Positions 1-6,439 of a stretch of 8,338 nucleotides of DNA are shown piece by piece. This DNA is from Devosia sp. GTDB taxonomy: Bacteria; Pseudomonadota; Alphaproteobacteria; Rhizobiales; Devosiaceae. Under the pieces are notes generated by a model. That model ran no database searches, was not told the origin of the DNA, and saw nothing but the letters and a program-made list of their open reading frames with translations. The DNA lies in the NCBI GenBank assembly GCA_028290225.1, contig JAQGKH010000370.1:1-8338 (forward strand), read 5' to 3'. Positions within the stretch are counted from its first letter, which is position 1, and each line of letters begins with the position of its first letter. The position numbers and the translations under genes are program-made.

Positions 1-826
1 CCTGATGTGGCTGGGTGAGCAGATCACGGCGCGGGGTGTCGGCAACGGCATTTCCTTGATCATTTTTGCCGGCATTGTCGCTAATCTGCCAACGACGATC
101 GTGCAGACGCTCGAGTTGAGCCGCACCGGTGCGCTGCCGCCGCTGGCTGCGTTCGGCATCCTGCTGCTGTCGATCGGCGTGATTGCGTTCATCGTGTTCT
201 TTGAACGGGCTCAGCGGCGTTTGCTGATCCAGTATCCAAAGCGCCAGGTCGGCAACAAAATGTTCCAGGGTGACACCTCGCATTTGCCGCTCAAGCTCAA
301 CACGGCGGGCGTCATTCCGGTGATCTTCGGTTCGTCTCTGCTGCTGCTCCCCGCAACTATTGCATCCTTTGCCGCTCAGGGAAATGCGCCGCAATGGTTG
401 CAGGTCACGACCGCACTGCTGGGTCGCGGTCAGCCGCTGTATCTGGCGCTGTTCGCGTTCTTCATCATCTTCTTTGCCTTCTTCTACACGGCGATCGTCT
501 TCAATCCGCAGGAAACCGCGGATAATCTGAAGCGCTCCGGCGGCTTTATTCCGGGTATCCGCCCGGGTGAGCGGACGGCTCAGCATATCGACTATGTGCT
601 CACTCGCATTACGTTGATTGGTGCGCTTTATCTCACGGTTGTGGCGCTCATTCCCGAGATCATCCACAACCAGCTGGCGGTTAGTCAGTTCATCGGCGGC
701 ACGTCGTTGCTGATCATGGTTACGGTGACGCTCGATACGGTGAGCCAGATCCAGAGCCATCTGATTGCCCAGCAGTATGAAGGGCTGGTGAAGAAGTCTC
801 GTCTTGGTGGGGGCAAGCGTCGATGA
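1..826 (+). CDS. secY: Protein translocase subunit SecY, 3' part (5' end outside the window)
   Basis: SecY is the channel-forming inner-membrane subunit of the SecYEG translocon; it exports unfolded proteins and inserts membrane proteins. About 274 residues are present of a family length near 440, so the N-terminal third (TM1-4) is missing; the reading frame is open to the window edge. Visible are six hydrophobic segments matching TM5-TM10, starting just before GNGISLIIFAGIVANLP. The conserved cytoplasmic stretch with FQGD..LPLKLNTAGVIPVIF is present, as is the C5 loop signature PGIRPGERT, which contacts SecA and the ribosome. The basic C-terminal tail is RLGGGKRR. The stop codon at 824-826 overlaps the adk start by four bases (ATGA), indicating translational coupling. 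Identification is very secure. Confidence 0.97.
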   Translation, partial: LMWLGEQITARGVGNGISLIIFAGIVANLPTTIVQTLELSRTGALPPLAAFGILLLSIGVIAFIVFFERAQRRLLIQYPKRQVGNKMFQGDTSHLPLKLNTAGVIPVIFGSSLLLLPATIASFAAQGNAPQWLQVTTALLGRGQPLYLALFAFFIIFFAFFYTAIVFNPQETADNLKRSGGFIPGIRPGERTAQHIDYVLTRITLIGALYLTVVALIPEIIHNQLAVSQFIGGTSLLIMVTVTLDTVSQIQSHLIAQQYEGLVKKSRLGGGKRR

Positions 827-1392
827 GGTTGATATTGTTGGGGCCGCCAGGCGCAGGCAAGGGGACCCAGGCCAAGATATTGCTGGAAACCTACGGAATC
901 CCGCAGCTTTCCACGGGCGACATCCTGCGCTCTGCCATTGCGGCCCAGACCCCGCTGGGGTTGCAAGCCAAGGCAATCGTTGACCGCGGCGACTTGGTTT
1001 CTGACGACGTCGTCAATGGCATTGTCGCTGAAAGACTGGACGCTCAGGATTGTCATCCCGGCTTCATTCTGGACGGTTTTCCGCGCACCATCGCGCAGGC
1101 TGAGGCCTTGGGTGAAATGCTGGCGGCCAAGGGCCTCCAGCTGGACGCGGTGGTCGAAATCAAGGCCGACCCCGATGTGCTGGTGCAGCGCGTGATCAAT
1201 CGCGCCAAGGAAAGCGGCGGTGCCCGTGCAGACGACAACGAGGAGGTGCTGCGCAAGCGCCTCGGCGTTTACACCGAGCAAACGGCGCCGCTGGTTGCCT
1301 ACTACAGTGCCAAGGGTCTGCTTCGTACCGTGGACGGCATGGCTCCGGTTGCTGAAGTGACGAGAGCCATCAAGGCCGCAGTCGAACACTGA
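823..1392 (+). CDS. adk: Adenylate kinase, short-LID form
   Basis: Adenylate kinase interconverts ATP plus AMP with two ADP in the cytoplasm and keeps the adenylate pools balanced. The 189-residue product has the P-loop GPPGAGKGT (residues 7-15), the AMP-binding LSTGD (29-33) and the DGFPRT motif (84-89). The LID region around residues 125-147 is short and has no zinc-binding cysteines, so this is the short variant common in alphaproteobacteria rather than the 214-residue E. coli type. The ATG at 823 lies within the end of secY. A weak G-rich ribosome site (806-813) is inside secY, so translation is probably coupled. The secY-adk order is usual for this cluster. After adk comes a 177-base gap, the longest in the ribosomal cluster part of the window. 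Confidence 0.97.
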   Translation: MRLILLGPPGAGKGTQAKILLETYGIPQLSTGDILRSAIAAQTPLGLQAKAIVDRGDLVSDDVVNGIVAERLDAQDCHPGFILDGFPRTIAQAEALGEMLAAKGLQLDAVVEIKADPDVLVQRVINRAKESGGARADDNEEVLRKRLGVYTEQTAPLVAYYSAKGLLRTVDGMAPVAEVTRAIKAAVEH

Positions 1393-1412
1393 AAGCCGAT
1401 TTGCCAGGGCAG

Positions 1413-1441
1413 TTGACTCTGGCTTGTCAAGTCCTTAAAGA
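1413..1441 (+). promoter_or_regulatory. Possible promoter upstream of rpsM
   Basis: A TTGACT hexamer (1413-1418) resembles a sigma-70 -35 box. A poor -10 candidate, TAAAGA (1436-1441), follows after 17 bases with only three consensus matches. Its position just after adk, ahead of an unusually long spacer, fits an internal promoter for rpsM-rpsK-rpoA-rplQ. The -10 is weak and the call is tentative. Confidence 0.25.
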
Positions 1442-1470
1442 ACCGCGTCAGTTCCATAGATTATTGGGCT

Positions 1471-1506
1471 GGATTCGGTTCCTCGAGTGGTTGGGGGTCG
1501 AAATCC
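1471..1506 (+). promoter_or_regulatory. Possible leader stem-loop upstream of rpsM
   Basis: GGATT (1471-1475) pairs with AATCC (1502-1506). After a bulged A1501, seven more pairs (1476-1482 with 1494-1500, several of them G-U) extend the stem to about 12 bp around a loop near 1483-1493. A T-rich stretch (1512-1521) follows. It lies 64 bases before the rpsM start. It could be an attenuator or ribosomal-protein binding site, but the G-U content makes chance pairing possible. Confidence 0.3.
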
Positions 1507-1569
1507 GGTCCCTTGTTGTTTAACGGCACGGGCCGAGATGGTATCCGTGTTGCATGAAGGAGAGCAGAC

Positions 1570-1938
1570 GTGGCTCGTATTGCTGGCGTCAATATCCCGA
1601 CGAATAAGCGCGTGATCATCGCGCTGCAGTATATCCACGGGATTGGCGATAAGTTCGCCGAGGATATCTGCACCAAGGTTGGCATTCCGGCGGAGCGCCG
1701 CGTCAATGAACTGACCGACGCGGAAGTGATCCAGATCCGTGAAACCATCGACCGCGACTATGTCGTGGAGGGTGATCTGCGCCGCAACGTCGCAATGAAC
1801 ATCAAGCGGCTGATGGACCTTGGCAACTATCGCGGCCTGCGTCACCGCCGTGGCCTGCCGGTTCGTGGTCAGCGGACACACACCAATGCCCGCACCCGCA
1901 AGGGTCCCGCCAAGCCGATCGCCGGCAAGAAGAAGTAA
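1570..1938 (+). CDS. rpsM: 30S ribosomal protein S13
   Basis: S13 sits in the head of the small ribosomal subunit and contacts the 50S subunit and P-site tRNA. The 122-residue length is usual. The product begins MARIAGVNIPTNKR, carries the helix-turn-helix region with YIHGIGDKFAEDIC (residues 21-34), and ends with the basic RGQRTHTNARTRKGP tail that reaches toward the tRNA. The start is GTG at 1570, supported by the AAGGAG ribosome site at 1557-1562, seven bases upstream. It is the first gene of the alpha-operon part. The stop codon forms the foot of a hairpin. Confidence 0.97.
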   Translation: MARIAGVNIPTNKRVIIALQYIHGIGDKFAEDICTKVGIPAERRVNELTDAEVIQIRETIDRDYVVEGDLRRNVAMNIKRLMDLGNYRGLRHRRGLPVRGQRTHTNARTRKGPAKPIAGKKK

Positions 1939-1956
1939 GAACCCGATACGGGTTCT
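1938..1956 (+). other. Intercistronic hairpin after rpsM
   Basis: AGAACCCG (1938-1945) and CGGGTTCT (1949-1956) are perfect reverse complements, giving an 8-bp stem with a three-base ATA loop. The last base of the rpsM stop codon is in the stem. There is no T run after it, so it is unlikely to be an intrinsic terminator. It may be an RNA-processing or 3'-end stabilising element between rpsM and rpsK. Confidence 0.5.
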
Positions 1957-2018
1957 GCGATGTAGCTGCCGGGGTCCTTGAGGCTGACGGCAGCGTAGAT
2001 ATCGATCAGAGGAATTAA

Positions 2019-2411
2019 ATGGCTAAGACTGAGACAACGCGCGTCCGCCGCAAGGAGCGCAAGAACATCACGTCGGGCGTTGCCCATGTGAATGCTTCCT
2101 TCAACAACACCATGGTCACCATCGCCGACATGCAGGGCAACACGATCTCGTGGAGTTCCTCGGGTGTGATGGGGTTCAAGGGCTCGCGCAAGTCGACCCC
2201 CTATGCTGCCCAGGTTGCAGCTGAAGATGCCGCCAAGAAGGCCCAGGAACACGGCATGAAGACCCTTGAGGTCGAAGTGCGCGGTCCTGGTTCGGGTCGC
2301 GAATCCGCCTTGCGCGCCCTTCAGGCTGCCGGTTTCAACGTTACCTCGATCCGTGACGTGACTTCGATACCGCACAATGGTTGCCGCCCGCGCAAGCGGC
2401 GCCGCGTTTAA
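2019..2411 (+). CDS. rpsK: 30S ribosomal protein S11
   Basis: S11 is part of the 30S platform, near the mRNA exit and the anti-Shine-Dalgarno end of 16S rRNA. The 130-residue product has the family signatures VAHVNASFNNT (residues 21-31), GFKGSRKSTPYAAQ (52-65) and the C-terminal SIPHNGCRPRKRRRV. An AGAGG ribosome site (2008-2012) precedes the ATG by six bases. It follows rpsM by 80 bases. rpsD, which comes next in the E. coli alpha operon, is absent; this is the normal alphaproteobacterial arrangement as far as I recall. Confidence 0.97.
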   Translation: MAKTETTRVRRKERKNITSGVAHVNASFNNTMVTIADMQGNTISWSSSGVMGFKGSRKSTPYAAQVAAEDAAKKAQEHGMKTLEVEVRGPGSGRESALRALQAAGFNVTSIRDVTSIPHNGCRPRKRRRV

Positions 2412-2425
2412 TCAACCGTTGAAGA

Positions 2426-2456
2426 GCTCCCGACCGGGGCGGTCGGGAGTCTTATT
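2426..2456 (+). terminator. Terminator-like hairpin between rpsK and rpoA
   Basis: CTCCCGACCG (2427-2436) pairs perfectly with CGGTCGGGAG (2440-2449), a 10-bp GC-rich stem closed by a GGG loop. A further G-U pair (2426-2450) extends the base. The tail is only CTTATT, a broken U tract, so termination is probably partial. Inside the operon it could act as an attenuator or an mRNA stability element rather than an end point. Confidence 0.5.
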
Positions 2457-2470
2457 GCGTTTGCGGCGGT

Positions 2471-2495
2471 GCGGCCGGGCGAGGGCCGCGATTTT
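2471..2495 (+). terminator. Second GC hairpin with T tract, just ahead of rpoA
   Basis: GCGGCC (2471-2476) pairs with GGCCGC (2484-2489) around a seven-base loop. ATTTT (2491-2495) follows after one G. The layout is that of a short intrinsic terminator, and it ends two bases before the rpoA ribosome site (2497-2502). Six base pairs is short, so function is uncertain. It may tune rpoA expression together with the hairpin at 2426-2456. Confidence 0.35.
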
Positions 2496-2510
2496 GAAAG
2501 GACATGAACC

Positions 2511-3530
2511 GTGACGATCCAGAGGAACTGGCAAGAACTGATTAAGCCGACCAAGCTGGAGATTGTTTCGGGCAGCGATAACGCGCGCGTGGCTTCGGTG
2601 GTTGCCGAGCCGCTTGAGCGCGGTTACGGGCTTACCCTGGGTAATGCCTTGCGTCGCGTGCTGCTGTCGTCGCTTCAGGGCGCGGCGGTGACTGCAATCC
2701 AGATTGACGGCATTCTACACGAATTCTCTTCGCTGCCGGGCGTGCGCGAGGACATGACCGACCTGGTTCTCAACGTGAAGGAAATCGCGTTGAAGATGGG
2801 CGGCGAAGGCCCCAAGCGCCTGCAGCTGTCCCGTCAGGGCCCGGGCTCAGTGACTGCCGGCGACATCAAGGTGTCGGGCGACATTGAAGTGCTGAACCCC
2901 GATCTGGTGATCTGTCACCTCGATGATGGCGCCGAGATCAATATCGAGTTCACCGTGAACACCGGCAAGGGCTATGTCGCTGCCGACAAGAACCGGCCGG
3001 AAGATGCGCCGATCGGCTATATCCCGGTCGACTCATTGTTTTCACCGGTGCGCCGTGTGTCCTACAAGGTCGACGCGACCCGTGCCGGTGAATCGCTCGA
3101 CAAGGACAAGCTGACGCTGCAGGTGGAAACCAACGGCGCGATCTCGCCCGAAGACGCCGTGGCCTATGCCGCACGCATCCTGCAGGATCAGCTGTCGGTG
3201 TTCGTGAACTTCGAGGAGCCGAGCAAGGAAAAGGCGCAGGATGCCGTTCCCGAGTTGGCCTTCAACCCGGCCTTGCTCAAGAAAGTCGACGAGCTGGAGC
3301 TTTCGGTGCGTTCGGCCAACTGCCTCAAGAACGACAACATCGTTTATATCGGCGACCTGATCCAGAAGACGGAAGCCGAGATGCTGCGGACCCCGAACTT
3401 CGGCCGCAAGTCGCTCAATGAAATCAAGGAAGTCCTGGCACAAATGGGGCTTCATCTCGGAATGGACGTCAACAACTGGCCACCCGAGAATATCGATGAC
3501 CTCGCCAAGCGCTACGAAGATCATTATTGA
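2511..3530 (+). CDS. rpoA: DNA-directed RNA polymerase subunit alpha
   Basis: The alpha subunit dimerises to nucleate RNA polymerase assembly and contacts activators and UP elements through its C-terminal domain. At 339 residues the length is typical. The N-terminal assembly domain (about 1-235) carries LERGYGLTLGNALRRVLLSSLQG from residue 35. A linker near 236-255 leads to the C-terminal domain with ELSVRSANCLKNDNI (262-276). R267 and N270 match the E. coli DNA-binding R265 and N268. The end (NNWPPENIDDLAKRYEDHY) is of the alphaproteobacterial kind. The start is GTG at 2511, eight bases after AAAGGA (2497-2502). An ATG at 2504 is out of frame. It is followed by rplQ after 32 bases. Confidence 0.98.
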   Translation: MTIQRNWQELIKPTKLEIVSGSDNARVASVVAEPLERGYGLTLGNALRRVLLSSLQGAAVTAIQIDGILHEFSSLPGVREDMTDLVLNVKEIALKMGGEGPKRLQLSRQGPGSVTAGDIKVSGDIEVLNPDLVICHLDDGAEINIEFTVNTGKGYVAADKNRPEDAPIGYIPVDSLFSPVRRVSYKVDATRAGESLDKDKLTLQVETNGAISPEDAVAYAARILQDQLSVFVNFEEPSKEKAQDAVPELAFNPALLKKVDELELSVRSANCLKNDNIVYIGDLIQKTEAEMLRTPNFGRKSLNEIKEVLAQMGLHLGMDVNNWPPENIDDLAKRYEDHY

Positions 3531-3562
3531 TCCCGCGCTGCCAAGCACTCTAGGAGACCACC

Positions 3563-3991
3563 ATGCGCCACGGTAATTCAGGCCGCAAACTCAATCGGAC
3601 GGCCAGCCATCGCAAGGCCATGTTTGCCAACATGTCGGCCGCGCTGATCAAGCACGAGCAGATCATTACCACGCTGCCCAAGGCCAAGGACCTGCGTCCG
3701 ATCGTCGAAAAGCTCATCACCCTGGGCAAGCGCGGCGACCTGCATGCGCGTCGCCAGGCCATCGCGCAGATCCGCGATGAAGGCCAGGTGGCAAAGCTGT
3801 TCGCAGTGCTTGGGCCACGTTATGCCGAGCGCCAGGGCGGCTATATCCGCATTCTCAAGGCCGGGTTCCGCTATGGCGACAATGCTCCCATGGCTGTGAT
3901 CGAGTTTGTGGATCGCGACCCCAATGCCCGTGGCCAGGATAGCGGCCCGGTGCAGGTGCGCGACGACGAAGACGAGTCGGTTGCGGCGTAA
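3563..3991 (+). CDS. rplQ: 50S ribosomal protein L17
   Basis: L17 is a large-subunit protein near the peptide exit tunnel. The product opens with the family signature MRHGNSGRKLNRTASHRKAM. It has LPKAKDLRPIVEKLITLGKRGDLHARRQ (38-65) and GGYIRILKAGFRYGDNAPMAVIEFVDRD (92-119). Its 142 residues exceed E. coli L17 (127). The extra length is an acidic, probably disordered tail ending DDEDESVAA, and tails of this sort are common in Hyphomicrobiales. AGGAGA (3552-3557) lies five bases before the ATG. It is the last gene of the ribosomal cluster and a strong terminator follows. Confidence 0.97.
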   Translation: MRHGNSGRKLNRTASHRKAMFANMSAALIKHEQIITTLPKAKDLRPIVEKLITLGKRGDLHARRQAIAQIRDEGQVAKLFAVLGPRYAERQGGYIRILKAGFRYGDNAPMAVIEFVDRDPNARGQDSGPVQVRDDEDESVAA

Positions 3992-4016
3992 CAGCCCGAC
4001 TTGACTGGAAAGTTTG

Positions 4017-4051
4017 AAGCGGCCACGGATATTCCGTGGCCGCTTTCGTTT
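4017..4051 (+). terminator. Intrinsic terminator closing the ribosomal/alpha operon
   Basis: AAGCGGCCACGGA (4017-4029) and TCCGTGGCCGCTT (4033-4045) form a perfect 13-bp stem with a three-base TAT loop. The 3' arm runs into TTTCGTTT (4044-4051). It starts 25 bases after the rplQ stop. This is the strongest terminator in the window. Confidence 0.88.
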
Positions 4052-4063
4052 GGGGGAAAGAAA

Positions 4064-5107
4064 ATGAGCAAGGGTCTTGTTGTTGTCACCGGCGCCAGCG
4101 GCTTCGTTGGCAAATATGTCGCGGCCGACTTGATCACGGCCGGGTACCGGGTACGCGGAACCTTGCGAGACCAAGGCAAGGCCGAGGGCGTTCGCGACGC
4201 AGTTGCTGGTATTGTCGGGCGCGACATTTCCGGGGACATGGAGTTCGTGCAGGCGGAGTTGCTGGACGACGCGAACTGGGCCGAGGTCATGGCGGGTGCG
4301 GCAGCTGTGATGCATGTTGCGACTACCGTTCTTGCGGTGGAGCCCAAGGATCCTGACGAGGTTGTGCGTCCTGCGGTCGAGGGCACTGAGCGAGTGCTTC
4401 GCTTTGCGGCTGCCGCGGGGGTCAAGCGCATCATCATGACGTCCAGTCTGGCTACCATCGGGTACGGGCTGGGTCACACCACCGGCAAGCGGGTCTACAC
4501 GGAAAAAGACTTTACCAGCCTTGAAACGTTGGAACATCCTTGGGCGTATTGCATCGGCAAGACGCGGGCCGAACGGGCCGCATGGGCATTTGCCGAGCAG
4601 GACGGCCTGCATCTTACCACCATTCACCCAGGTGCCATCCTGGGCCCGGCGTCAGATCCGGATACCAGCGTGTCGCTGAACATGGTGATCAACCTGCTGA
4701 GCGGCGCGACGCAGGCGGTGATCAATACCGGCTTTGCTATCGTCGATGTGCGGGATGTCGCTGCCATGCATGTGGCGGCGCTCAATGATCCTGCCTCGAT
4801 CGGACAGCGCTATATCGCCGCGGACGGGTTTACGCGGTTCGAGGAGGTCGCGGCAATTCTCCGCCGGCATTATCCGGATCGCCCGATAACCGACCGCGTG
4901 CTGCCTGATGAAGTTCTGCTTGGCATGCTTCGCTCAGGAAGCAGCGCCAGCCAGATCATCAATGATCTGGGTAACGAAAAGCATTATGACGGCTCGAAAG
5001 GGCGGGGGCTGCTGGGGCGTCCGTATATTTCGGTCGAGGATGCCGTTCTGAGTGCTGCTCAAAGCGCCCTCCGGCTCGACATGGTTGAGCCGCCTCGCCC
5101 GGCCTAG
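4064..5107 (+). CDS. NAD(P)-dependent extended SDR, dihydroflavonol-reductase-like epimerase/dehydratase family
   Basis: This is a cytoplasmic oxidoreductase of the extended short-chain dehydrogenase/reductase superfamily, closest in pattern to dihydroflavonol-4-reductase/cinnamoyl-CoA-reductase-like enzymes, which reduce carbonyls in bacteria; the substrate is unknown. From the ATG at 4064 it is 347 residues. The Rossmann nucleotide site is TGASGFVGKY (9-18). The catalytic Ser is in MTSSLAT (125-131), and the YxxxK pair is Y162/K166. The DVRDVAAMHVAAL segment (228-240) is typical of this subgroup. I chose the ATG at 4064 because a G-rich ribosome site (4052-4057) lies six bases upstream. A TTG at 4001 is in frame, but it would put the operon terminator inside the coding region. 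No promoter fits between terminator and start. It converges with the decarboxylase gene. The family is secure; the function is not. Confidence 0.9.
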   Translation: MSKGLVVVTGASGFVGKYVAADLITAGYRVRGTLRDQGKAEGVRDAVAGIVGRDISGDMEFVQAELLDDANWAEVMAGAAAVMHVATTVLAVEPKDPDEVVRPAVEGTERVLRFAAAAGVKRIIMTSSLATIGYGLGHTTGKRVYTEKDFTSLETLEHPWAYCIGKTRAERAAWAFAEQDGLHLTTIHPGAILGPASDPDTSVSLNMVINLLSGATQAVINTGFAIVDVRDVAAMHVAALNDPASIGQRYIAADGFTRFEEVAAILRRHYPDRPITDRVLPDEVLLGMLRSGSSASQIINDLGNEKHYDGSKGRGLLGRPYISVEDAVLSAAQSALRLDMVEPPRPA

Positions 5108-5143
5108 CCCTTCTTTTCGGCAGCAGCGCCCCCATTCAAATGC

Positions 5144-5176
5144 AAAAAAGGCCGCCTCTGAAATGGGCGGCCTTTG
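5144..5176. terminator. Bidirectional terminator between convergent genes
   Basis: AAAGGCCGCC (5147-5156) pairs with GGCGGCCTTT (5166-5175) around a nine-base loop. Read on the - strand, the stem is followed by six T (complement of 5144-5149), a good intrinsic terminator for the decarboxylase gene. On the + strand the tail is only TTT, weaker for the reductase gene. It lies 36 bases after one stop and 7 before the other. Confidence 0.82.
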
Positions 5177-5182
5177 TGCTTC

Positions 5183-6364
5183 CTACTCCGGCTGCACGTC
5201 CTTGCCGGTGTAAACTTCGTCGACCCAGAACTGGTCCCGACGATCAAAGCCGTTGAAGGGCGTGAGGGATGCTTGGGTATAGGCGCCCATCAGCCCGAAC
5301 TCGATCCAGTCATCCTCATCGATATCGGCGGGAAGGGTGAACACCTGAGGCAGCACGTCGTAGCTGTCACATGTGGGCCCCCAGATCGTGAACTCCGAGA
5401 AGTCCGCGTTATTGTCATGTACCCGCGCGCCACGCCACACCCGCACTGGCGGGGTGAAGTGCATGAACTTGACTTCCATCAGCGAGCCATAGGCCCCGTC
5501 ATTGACATAAACCGACTGCCCACCGCGCTGATGCTTGACGCGCAGCAGCAGCGAGGTCGAGGAGGTCACCAGGGCCCGACCGGGCTCGATGATCAGCTCC
5601 GGCTTGTTCTTGTTGCCGAAGTGGTCTTCCACGGCCGTGGAGATGGTCTCGAAGTAATAGTCCATCGGCGGCGCTTCGCTGGTAGGGTAGGGGGCAGGAT
5701 AGCCACCGCCGATATTGAGGCGCCTGAGTTCGATTCCCGATTCTTCGACGATGCGCGCCGCTGCCGCGATATGCCGTTCATAGGCATACGCATCCTCGCA
5801 CTGCGAGCCGACATGGAAGCAGAGGCTTGGGGTGTAACCCATCTGGTCCACCATGGTCACGATTTCGGCGGCGCCCTGTTCCATCACGCCGAACTTGATG
5901 CCGAAGTCATAGGACTTCAGCGCCTTGCCCGCCTTGAAACGCGTTGTCACTTCGACATCGCGCGACGGCGACACCACCGCCGCGAGCTGATCGAGCTGCT
6001 GGGGATGATCGATGGTGAATGAGCGGACGCCGAACTCTTCATGGGCGCGCTCAATTTCGCGCTTGTTCTTGATCGGGTTGTTGTAGTGCATCACGGCGCC
6101 GGGCGCATATTGGCGCACCAGCTCCATTTCGCGATTGGATGCGACGTCGAAGGCCTTGACGCCTTCACGATGCAGCTGGGCGATAATATGGGGCGAGGGG
6201 TTGCACTTGACGGCATAGGTCAACAGGCCGTCAAAGCCCTTGCGAAACACCTTTGTGGCCTTGTGCAGTTCCCGCTCCGAGAAAAGGAAGGCCGGAAAAT
6301 CCGGCGCTTCCGCCGCGATCAGGGCGGAAGTATTGGGAAACACGTGTTTCGGCTCAGTGGTCAT
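5183..6364 (-). CDS. Fold-type III PLP-dependent decarboxylase, ornithine/lysine type
   Basis: It probably decarboxylates L-ornithine (to putrescine) and/or L-lysine (to cadaverine) in the cytoplasm, feeding polyamine synthesis. It is 393 residues from the ATG at 6364: an N-terminal alanine-racemase-like barrel and a C-terminal beta domain. Visible active-site features are K53 in YAVKCNP (PLP lysine), H184 in FHVGSQ, the phosphate-binding GGG (219-221), EPGR (260-263), D289 in VNDGAYGS, the C332-D333 pair in GPTCDSYD and Y362 in MGAYT. The C-D pair matches eukaryotic ODC C360/D361. This favours ornithine/lysine over diaminopimelate decarboxylase, which usually has C-E there. The start is set by AAAGG (6375-6379) ten bases upstream and by a promoter at 6411-6439; a start at 6481 would place that promoter inside the gene. 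It is monocistronic. Confidence 0.9.
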   Translation of the reverse strand: MTTEPKHVFPNTSALIAAEAPDFPAFLFSERELHKATKVFRKGFDGLLTYAVKCNPSPHIIAQLHREGVKAFDVASNREMELVRQYAPGAVMHYNNPIKNKREIERAHEEFGVRSFTIDHPQQLDQLAAVVSPSRDVEVTTRFKAGKALKSYDFGIKFGVMEQGAAEIVTMVDQMGYTPSLCFHVGSQCEDAYAYERHIAAAARIVEESGIELRRLNIGGGYPAPYPTSEAPPMDYYFETISTAVEDHFGNKNKPELIIEPGRALVTSSTSLLLRVKHQRGGQSVYVNDGAYGSLMEVKFMHFTPPVRVWRGARVHDNNADFSEFTIWGPTCDSYDVLPQVFTLPADIDEDDWIEFGLMGAYTQASLTPFNGFDRRDQFWVDEVYTGKDVQPE

Positions 6365-6410
6365 TGACGACTTGCCTTTCCGGCACAAGTAAAAGGGGAA
6401 GCGAGCGCTG

Positions 6411-6439
6411 CATATAGGGTGCGCTGCCCCCCAGTTCAA
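6411..6439 (-). promoter_or_regulatory. Sigma-70 type promoter of the decarboxylase gene
   Basis: On the - strand, TTGAAC (6439-6434) and TATATG (6416-6411) are separated by exactly 17 bases. They match the -35 and -10 consensus at 5/6 and 4/6 positions. Transcription would begin near 6404, giving a leader of about 40 bases before the ATG at 6364. The heptamer GCGCTGC occurs directly repeated at 6405-6411 and 6421-6427 on the + strand, on either side of the -10 box, and could be an operator. Confidence 0.6.

Noticed and set aside
2504..2545. Short out-of-frame ORF with ATG at 2504 overlapping the rpoA start
   Set aside because: It has 13 codons, and the ribosome site is only one base from that ATG, whereas the GTG at 2511 is correctly spaced and in frame with rpoA.
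4001..4063. TTG-initiated 21-residue extension of the reductase
   Set aside because: It would include the operon terminator hairpin in the coding sequence and lies ahead of the conserved start of the Rossmann fold; the ATG at 4064 has a ribosome site.
3578..4627. 349-codon open frame on the - strand across rplQ, the terminator and the reductase gene
   Set aside because: It is antisense to two well-supported genes and runs through the 13-bp terminator; the translation shows no domain or motif.
5174..6022. 282-codon open frame on the + strand opposite the decarboxylase gene
   Set aside because: It lies wholly antisense to a gene with all family motifs and has no recognisable domain; it starts inside the bidirectional terminator. 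This is the usual high-GC antisense frame.
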